Shown here in pieces: positions 24,566 through 29,485 of a stretch of 29,485 bases of DNA (position 1 is its first letter; every line of letters begins with the position of its first letter). The stretch spans positions 1 to 29,485 of the forward strand of contig JAFQRU010000087.1 in NCBI GenBank assembly GCA_017409915.1. The letters are read 5' to 3'. The position numbers were made by a program, and so were the translations under genes. The notes beneath the pieces were generated by a model. That model saw only the letters and a list, made by a program, of their open reading frames with translations, searched no databases and was not told where the DNA came from. The DNA is from Clostridia bacterium (GTDB lineage Bacteria; Bacillota; Clostridia; Monoglobales; Monoglobaceae).

Positions 24566-24583
24566 GAGATGCTTTGGCATCTT
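24566..24583 (+). other. Small hairpin in the greA leader
   Basis: AGATGC and GCATCT pair around a TTTG loop, five bases before the AGGGGG binding site; a shorter ATGC/GCAT hairpin (24538-24549) lies just upstream. There is no T tract. It could influence 5'-end stability or ribosome loading. Confidence 0.4.
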
Positions 24584-24600
24584 ATATAGGGGGAAATGAA

Positions 24601-25080
24601 ATGGAAACAAAACAGATTATGCTAACTGACGAAGGATTAAAGAAGCTGGAAGACGAGCTTGAATATTTAAAGACAGTAAAAAGAAAAGAAGTTTCTGCAA
24701 AAATTAAAGAAGCATTAGGCTTTGGCGATTTATCGGAAAATGCTGAATATGATGAAGCCAAAAACGAACAGGGACAGGTTGAAGTCCGTATTGTTCAGCT
24801 TGAAAAAATGCTTAAAAATGCCAAGGTTATAGACCAGGACGATGTTGAGATTGACAAGGTTGGTCTCGGAACAAAGGTTAAGGTCTATGATGTTGATATG
24901 GAAGAGGAAATTGAGTATAGTATGGTTGGTTCAACTGAGGCTGACCCTGATAAAAACAAGATTTCCGATGAGTCCCCTGTGGGCAAAGCGTTAATGGGCA
25001 AAAAAGTTGGGGAAGAAGTAGAGATAAGCACTCCTGCGGGAACAAGCTTCGCCCTTAAAATACTCGAAATAACAAAGTAA
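24601..25080 (+). CDS. greA: Transcription elongation factor GreA
   Basis: A 159-residue factor that enters the RNA polymerase secondary channel and stimulates cleavage of backtracked RNA. The N-terminal coiled coil (about 1-77) carries the acidic tip segment GDLSENAEYDEAKNEQ, with the conserved Asp/Glu residues needed for cleavage. The C-terminal FKBP-like domain contains YSMVGSTEADPDKNKIS and the SPVGKALMGKKVGEEV motif. The length is standard (about 158). The ATG at 24601 follows AGGGGG at a good distance; the longer frame from 24538 begins at the transcription start and is rejected. lysS follows after 12 bases, the same pairing as in many Firmicutes. Confidence 0.97.
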   Translation: METKQIMLTDEGLKKLEDELEYLKTVKRKEVSAKIKEALGFGDLSENAEYDEAKNEQGQVEVRIVQLEKMLKNAKVIDQDDVEIDKVGLGTKVKVYDVDMEEEIEYSMVGSTEADPDKNKISDESPVGKALMGKKVGEEVEISTPAGTSFALKILEITK

Positions 25081-25092
25081 GGAGAGATATTC

Positions 25093-26592
25093 GTGAGCGA
25101 AAATAATACACAAGAAAAGCAGCAGGTTCAGGATTTAAAACAGATCCTTCAAATAAGACGCGATAAACTCGCTGAACTTCAACAAGCGGGGGAAAATCCT
25201 TTTGAAGTAACAAAATTTGATCAGGAATATCATACTGCTGATATAATAAACAACTTTGATGAAATGGACGGAAAAAGTGCAACTCTTGCAGGCCGTCTTA
25301 TGTCAAAGCGTGTTATGGGTAAGGCTTCTTTCTTTGACCTTCGCGATAAGGATGGCAAAATCCAGCTTTATGTTGCAAGAGACGAACTTGGAGAAGAAGA
25401 ATACAGAAAGTTTAAAAGACTTGATATCGGCGATATCGTTGGCGTAACAGGGGATGTTTTCAGAACCCAAAAGGGCGAGATTTCCCTTCGTGCGAAGTCT
25501 TATAAGCTTTTAAGTAAGTCACTCCAACCGCTTCCTGAAAAGTTCCACGGAATGACAAATACCGATTTAAGATACAGACAGAGATATATCGACCTTATTA
25601 TGAATGAAGATGTTAAGGATACTTTTATAAAGCGTTCAAAAATAATCTCTACAATTCGTAAATACTTAGACGAGCAGGGATTTATTGAGGTTGAAACTCC
25701 TATGCTTGTTTCAAATGCAGGTGGCGCCGCTGCCCGTCCTTTTGAAACTCATTTTAACGCATTGGACGAAGACTTCAAGCTCCGTATCTCCCTTGAACTT
25801 TACTTAAAGAGACTTATCGTTGGCGGCCTTGAAAGAGTTTATGAAATCGGACGAGTTTTCCGTAACGAAGGCTTAGATACAAGACATAACCCAGAGTTTA
25901 CTCTTATGGAGCTTTATCAGGCATATACAGATTATCACGGTATGATGGACCTTACGGAAAATCTTTACCGTCATCTTGCTATGGAAGTTCTTGGAACAAC
26001 CAAGATTTCCTATAACGGAATTGAGATGGACTTAGGCAAGCCTTTTGAAAGAATAACAATGGTTGACGCCGTTAAGAAATACGCAGGTGTTGACTTTAAC
26101 GAAATCAAGGATGCCGAGGAAGCTAAAAAGGTTGCAAAAGAACACCATGTTGAATATGAGGAGCATTACAAGAAGGGCGATATCTTAAATGCCTTCTTTG
26201 AAGAGTATGTTGAAGAGCATTTAATCCAGCCTACATTCGTTATGGACCACCCAATTGAAATTTCTCCTCTTACTAAGAAAAAGCCTGAAAACCCTGACTA
26301 TGTTGAAAGATTTGAATTCTTTATGAACGGTTGGGAAATGGCAAACGCTTATTCTGAGCTTAACGACCCAATCGACCAGAGAGAAAGATTTAAGGCTCAG
26401 GAAGAGCTCTTGGCTCTTGGGGACAGCGAGGCAAACACAACAGATGAAGACTTTATGAAAGCTCTTGAAATCGGAATGCCTCCGACAGGTGGTATCGGTT
26501 TTGGTATTGACAGAATGACAATGCTCCTTACCGACTCTGCCGCAATCCGCGATGTTCTTCTCTTCCCAACAATGAAGCCGTTGGATAAGTAA
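25093..26592 (+). CDS. lysS: Lysyl-tRNA synthetase, class II
   Basis: A 499-residue class IIb aminoacyl-tRNA synthetase that charges tRNA-Lys. The N-terminal OB-fold anticodon-binding domain (about 60-145, ATLAGRLMSKRVMGKASFFDL) is followed by motif 1 (about 180-208), motif 2 (RVYEIGRVFRNEG, 248-260, then TRHNPEFT), and motif 3 (GGIGFGIDRMTMLLT, 466-480). The length is normal. The GTG start has GGAGAG upstream. It is the second gene of the greA operon and ends at a strong hairpin. No T-box leader precedes it. Confidence 0.98.
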   Translation: MSENNTQEKQQVQDLKQILQIRRDKLAELQQAGENPFEVTKFDQEYHTADIINNFDEMDGKSATLAGRLMSKRVMGKASFFDLRDKDGKIQLYVARDELGEEEYRKFKRLDIGDIVGVTGDVFRTQKGEISLRAKSYKLLSKSLQPLPEKFHGMTNTDLRYRQRYIDLIMNEDVKDTFIKRSKIISTIRKYLDEQGFIEVETPMLVSNAGGAAARPFETHFNALDEDFKLRISLELYLKRLIVGGLERVYEIGRVFRNEGLDTRHNPEFTLMELYQAYTDYHGMMDLTENLYRHLAMEVLGTTKISYNGIEMDLGKPFERITMVDAVKKYAGVDFNEIKDAEEAKKVAKEHHVEYEEHYKKGDILNAFFEEYVEEHLIQPTFVMDHPIEISPLTKKKPENPDYVERFEFFMNGWEMANAYSELNDPIDQRERFKAQEELLALGDSEANTTDEDFMKALEIGMPPTGGIGFGIDRMTMLLTDSAAIRDVLLFPTMKPLDK

Positions 26593-26600
26593 AAATATAT

Positions 26601-26640
26601 AAAACTGCAATGTCAGGCTTACTGATATTGCAGTTTTTTT
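26601..26640 (+). terminator. Terminator after lysS
   Basis: A 13-position stem with one mismatch (ACTGCAATGTCAG paired with CTGATATTGCAGT) and a GCTTA loop, followed by a run of Ts. It begins eight bases after the lysS stop. Confidence 0.9.
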
Positions 26641-26662
26641 GTAAAGCCAAGTTGGCATTTTG

Positions 26663-26740
26663 GGCGCCGTTTTATAATTTATTTACCGGATGAATTTTTT
26701 AATGGGTTAATGCGTGGAATAGCCTTGACAAAAGGGCGCC
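26663..26740. repeat. Two GGGCGCC copies flanking the promoter region
   Basis: The 7-mer GGGCGCC, containing the palindrome GGCGCC, occurs at 26662-26668 and again at 26734-26740. The second copy lies between the -35 and -10 boxes of the downstream promoter. The copies are 72 bases apart, close to seven DNA turns. They stand out in an A+T-rich gap and may be operator half-sites. Confidence 0.4.
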
Positions 26741-26753
26741 AAAGACTTATAAT
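26725..26753 (+). promoter_or_regulatory. Full-consensus promoter of the deacetylase-aldolase-NagB-like operon
   Basis: TTGACA (26725-26730), a 17-base spacer and TATAAT (26748-26753). The spacer contains GGCGCC, and a leader of about 53 bases follows, with an imperfect GAGGAG / CCCCTC hairpin near 26767-26784. Confidence 0.85.
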
Positions 26754-26812
26754 GAATTATATAACTGAGGAGATTATTCCCCTCTATATAATCTACTAAG
26801 GAGTGAAACGGG

Positions 26813-27517
26813 ATGAATGTTTTAGCTATCGGTTGTCATCCGGACGATATTGAAATCAACTGTGCCGGAACACTTGCTAAATGTGTTAAAAGAGGCGACA
26901 ATGTAACCGTTTGCCATGTTTGTAACGGTAATATGGGCCATGAGGTTATTATGCCTGACGAACTTCGCGAAATGCGTATCGGCGAAGCGAAGAAGGCGGG
27001 CTCTCTTGCAGGGATTAAAGTTGTAACCTGCGACATCGGCGATTGCCTCGCTATGGAAGGAAACTTAGAACAGAGAAATATCATAGTTGACATTATAAGA
27101 GAGGCGGACCCTGATTTTATTATCACTCACGCGCCAACAGATTATATGCCTGACCATGTTGCAGTAAGCAGACTTGTTTTTGATGCAAGCTTTATTGCAA
27201 GCGTGCCTCACTATGAAACAAATGTTAAGAAAGCTTCAAAGGTAACCCCTATTTATTATATGGATAACCTTGGCGGCCTTGATTTCTTGCCAACAGAATA
27301 TGTTGACATTACTGACGAGATTGAATTAAAGCTTGAAATGCTTGAATGTCATGAAAGTCAGCTTAAATGGATGAGAGATCATGATGGTATTGATTTTGCT
27401 GATTTTGTCAGAACTTGTGCAAAATACAGAGGTCTTCAGTGTAACAGCGCATATGCAGAAGGCTTTAAGCAGTGCCTCGTTTATCCGAAAATCCTGCCAA
27501 AGAGATTACTCCCGTAA
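26813..27517 (+). CDS. PIG-L/LmbE family deacetylase
   Basis: A 234-residue zinc-dependent de-N-acetylase of the PIG-L (LmbE/BshB/MshB) family, which removes acetyl groups from N-acetylglucosamine-containing substrates. The metal and catalytic motif GCHPDDIE is at the N-terminus (His9 and Asp12 as ligands, Asp11 as base), and the third ligand is His115 in DYMPDH; all are intact. Bacillithiol and mycothiol deacetylases are relatives, but no thiol-synthesis genes are present here. Instead the next two genes encode a sugar-phosphate-type aldolase and a NagB-like protein, which points to an amino-sugar substrate. AAGGAG lies nine bases before the ATG. It is the first gene after the consensus promoter. 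Confidence 0.9.
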   Translation: MNVLAIGCHPDDIEINCAGTLAKCVKRGDNVTVCHVCNGNMGHEVIMPDELREMRIGEAKKAGSLAGIKVVTCDIGDCLAMEGNLEQRNIIVDIIREADPDFIITHAPTDYMPDHVAVSRLVFDASFIASVPHYETNVKKASKVTPIYYMDNLGGLDFLPTEYVDITDEIELKLEMLECHESQLKWMRDHDGIDFADFVRTCAKYRGLQCNSAYAEGFKQCLVYPKILPKRLLP

Positions 27518-27547
27518 TTAAAATACATATAGAAAGGACAAAGAAAG

Positions 27548-28489
27548 ATGTTAGTAAACTTAAATCAGGTATTAGTACCTGCAAAAAAAGGTAAATATGC
27601 AGTAGGTCTTTTCAATGCGGTTAATATGGAACTTGCAAGAGGAATTATTGCGGCTGCCGAAAAGACACAGTCTCCGGTTATTATGGGAACAGCGGAAGTT
27701 TTATTCCCATACGGCCCACTTGAAGAAGTGTCATATTATCTTATCCCAATGGCGAAAAAGGCTAAGGTTCCGGTAGTTATCCACCTTGACCACGGTCTTA
27801 AAAAGGAAACTTGTCTTAAAGCGTTAGAGCTTGGTTTCTCTTCAATCATGTATGACTGTTCAACAGATGACTATGATACAAATGTTAAGAAGGTAAGAGA
27901 AATGGCAGAGATTGCCCATTCTTACGGCGCAACAATCGAAGGTGAGCTTGGCCATGTAGGAGATAACGAAGGCTCAGCAGAAGGTTCTTCACACCTTGCT
28001 GACCCAAGCAAGTTCTTTACAGATCCAAAGCTTGCAAAGGACTATGTTGAAAAGACAAAGGTAGACGCCCTTGCGATTGCGGTTGGTAACGCACACGGAG
28101 CATATAAGCTTCCTCCAAAACTTGACTTCGACAGAATCAAGACAATTGCAAATACAGTAGATGTTCCACTCGTTCTTCACGGCGGAAGCGGTCTTACAGA
28201 TAACGACTTCAAGAGAGCGATAAAGGAAGGTATCAGCAAAGTAAATATCTTCACAGATATCAACATCGCAGCTGTTAAGGCAGAATTCAGTAAGTTTACT
28301 GATATGAATAAGGGTATTATCGACCTTATTCCTGCGGCAGTTGAAGCGGTTAAGCAGGCAACAATTGAGAAGATGGAACTTTTCTCAAGCGATGGAAAAG
28401 CACCATTTGGCGCAGAGGCAGGAGCACCTGACATAGATAAACTTGTAGAACTTGTTGCGGCAGAGGTTCGCAGACAGCTTAATAAATAA
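27548..28489 (+). CDS. Class II ketose-bisphosphate aldolase with C-terminal tail
   Basis: A 313-residue zinc aldolase of the FbaA/GatY/KbaY superfamily. Catalytic Asp81 and zinc ligand His82 (HLDHG), His183 (GNAHGAYK) and His211 (LHGGSG) are all present. The substrate may be fructose-, tagatose- or another ketose bisphosphate. It is clearly different from the aldolase at 8643-9506: that protein ends where this one reads MELFSSDGKA, after which this one continues with a Gly/Ala/Pro linker (286-295) and an amphipathic helix, IDKLVELVAAEVRRQL (296-311). The start has AGAAAGGAC upstream. It lies 30 bases after the deacetylase gene and 20 bases before the NagB-like gene, so the three form an operon. 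Confidence 0.9.
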   Translation: MLVNLNQVLVPAKKGKYAVGLFNAVNMELARGIIAAAEKTQSPVIMGTAEVLFPYGPLEEVSYYLIPMAKKAKVPVVIHLDHGLKKETCLKALELGFSSIMYDCSTDDYDTNVKKVREMAEIAHSYGATIEGELGHVGDNEGSAEGSSHLADPSKFFTDPKLAKDYVEKTKVDALAIAVGNAHGAYKLPPKLDFDRIKTIANTVDVPLVLHGGSGLTDNDFKRAIKEGISKVNIFTDINIAAVKAEFSKFTDMNKGIIDLIPAAVEAVKQATIEKMELFSSDGKAPFGAEAGAPDIDKLVELVAAEVRRQLNK

Positions 28490-28509
28490 TGTTTTCGGAG
28501 GGAAAGAAA

Positions 28510-29457
28510 ATGGATTTTAAAGATACTGTAAAAGGTTCATTGCTTGAAGGATTTTATCCTGCAGGCTGGGATATGGCAAAGATTGATGAATGCTGTAACC
28601 CAAACAATAAGGTGGAAGACAGACAGTCTTTCTGGAACAAGGATTTTAATCCTGTAAGATGTGAAACATTAGGCGAATTTGATACATATATGGGCCACGA
28701 AATTGCCCTTGCAATCAAAAACGCAAAAGAAGCAGGTGAGAAAATCGCTTTCATTCTTCCTGTCGGCCCTATGGGAATGTATAAGTGGGCAGTTTATTTC
28801 CTCAAAGCTTGGAATATAAAGTGTGACCATGTTTACACATTCAATATGGACGAATGGTCTGACGCAGACGGAAATACTCTTCCATCAAATGACCCTGCGG
28901 CATTCCAGAACGCTATGTGCAACGCTCTCTTTGATCCGTTAGGAGAACTTACAGTTCCTGAAAATCAGAGAAACTTTGCAACAAAGGAAAACTTACCAAC
29001 ATATCCTGAAAAAATTGCTAAGCTTAAAGCTGAAGGCGTAAAGCTTGTTTTGGTATATGGTATCGGAAGAATGTGTCATATCGCATTCTGGGAACCACAG
29101 TTTGCAGAAGATTTTGCATCTGTTGACGAATGGAAGAGCCAGCCATACCGCATCGGCGCAAAGCTCCATCCTTTAACAATTGAGCAGAACGCAATCACAA
29201 GCTTTAAATCAAGAACAACACTTGTTCCTTGCCGTGCTAACACAATTGGACCTGGCTTATTCTTACAGGCTGACTATGCAATCGGCGGATGCGACGGCGC
29301 ATTCAACAGAGGAATGCAGTGGCAGGGTATGAGCTTCTGGATGACTCTCCGTCACGGCCCAAGTATGTGGATAACATCAAGCTTTATCCCAACTCTTCCT
29401 GGTAAACTTTTCTATCTTAAAGACCTTGAAGGACCTCTTGTTGCTGAATGTAACTAA
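28510..29457 (+). CDS. NagB-like (glucosamine-6-phosphate deaminase/isomerase family) protein with altered active site
   Basis: A 315-residue protein with the NagB/RpiA-like fold. The recognisable framework is PVGPMGMYKWAVYFLK (84-99), FNMDEW (111-116), GIGRMCHIAFWEP (184-196) and KLHPLTIEQNAI (218-229). Asp114, His190 and Glu195 match the catalytic Asp72, His143 and Glu148 of E. coli NagB, but the position of Asp141 is Met188, the next glycine is Cys189, and the GGTP phosphate loop is changed to GPMG. The protein is also about 50 residues longer than NagB. It may act on a different amino sugar or sugar phosphate. I take the ATG at 28510 because GGAGGG precedes it; an in-frame ATG at 28489 overlaps the aldolase stop. 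Only 28 bases follow it in the window. Confidence 0.8.
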   Translation: MDFKDTVKGSLLEGFYPAGWDMAKIDECCNPNNKVEDRQSFWNKDFNPVRCETLGEFDTYMGHEIALAIKNAKEAGEKIAFILPVGPMGMYKWAVYFLKAWNIKCDHVYTFNMDEWSDADGNTLPSNDPAAFQNAMCNALFDPLGELTVPENQRNFATKENLPTYPEKIAKLKAEGVKLVLVYGIGRMCHIAFWEPQFAEDFASVDEWKSQPYRIGAKLHPLTIEQNAITSFKSRTTLVPCRANTIGPGLFLQADYAIGGCDGAFNRGMQWQGMSFWMTLRHGPSMWITSSFIPTLPGKLFYLKDLEGPLVAECN

Positions 29458-29485
29458 TAAAAAAATAGCCACTGTGCGAAATGCA

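Noticed and set aside
24538..24600. N-terminal extension of GreA or a leader peptide
   Set aside because: The ATG at 24538 lies at the predicted transcription start with no binding site; GreA normally starts at the METK-like position.
26641..26724. Small RNA or short gene in the gap after lysS
   Set aside because: No open frame with a binding site and no stable hairpin with a T tract were seen; only the GGGCGCC motif stands out.

Overview
The window looks like a chromosomal segment from a low-to-moderate G+C anaerobic Firmicute of the class Clostridia. The grounds are strong AGGAGG-type ribosome binding sites, sigma-A style promoters (TTGACA, 17 bp, TATAAT), GTG and TTG starts, many short hairpin-plus-T terminators, and family content such as a YtvI-like AI-2E permease, a C_GCAxxG_C_C redox protein, an archaeal-type cofactor-independent phosphoglycerate mutase, an OGG1-type glycosylase and a PucR/CdaR-type regulator beside ftsEX. 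I see no tRNA, rRNA, CRISPR array, insertion sequence or phage gene. No gene-free gap exceeds 300 bases.

Layout. Bases 1-39 are the probable end of an upstream gene, followed by a terminator. Bases 138-3284 (+) carry a lipid kinase, an Apt-like phosphoribosyltransferase, a small lipoprotein and an EamA permease. Bases 3402-9506 (-) carry a zinc-ribbon membrane protein with a SurA/PrsA-like N-terminal domain, the mfd-pth pair and a class II fructose-bisphosphate aldolase. An OGG1-type glycosylase (-) diverges from a manganese-export operon (+): mntP followed directly by an MntE-like CDF protein. Next come a four-helix protein (+), a C_GCAxxG_C_C redox protein (-) and valS (+). An AI-2E permease and a phosphoglycerate mutase form a minus-strand operon that diverges from a regulator-ftsE-ftsX-M23 hydrolase-S41 protease-unknown gene series. 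greA-lysS follows from its own consensus promoter.

The last 2.8 kb is the most distinctive part. A new consensus promoter drives a PIG-L/LmbE-type deacetylase, a second class II ketose-bisphosphate aldolase with an unusual C-terminal helical tail, and a NagB-like protein in which several active-site and phosphate-loop residues of glucosamine-6-phosphate deaminase are replaced. Read together they suggest an unconventional N-acetyl-amino-sugar route (deacetylase, deaminase or isomerase, aldolase) that continues beyond the right edge.

Most other genes are housekeeping: translation (valS, lysS, pth), transcription and repair (mfd, greA, ogg), glycolysis (fba, phosphoglycerate mutase), cell-wall remodelling at division (FtsEX with its probable M23 partner and a Ctp protease) and manganese efflux. 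Functions are assigned from motifs read by eye, with no database search.
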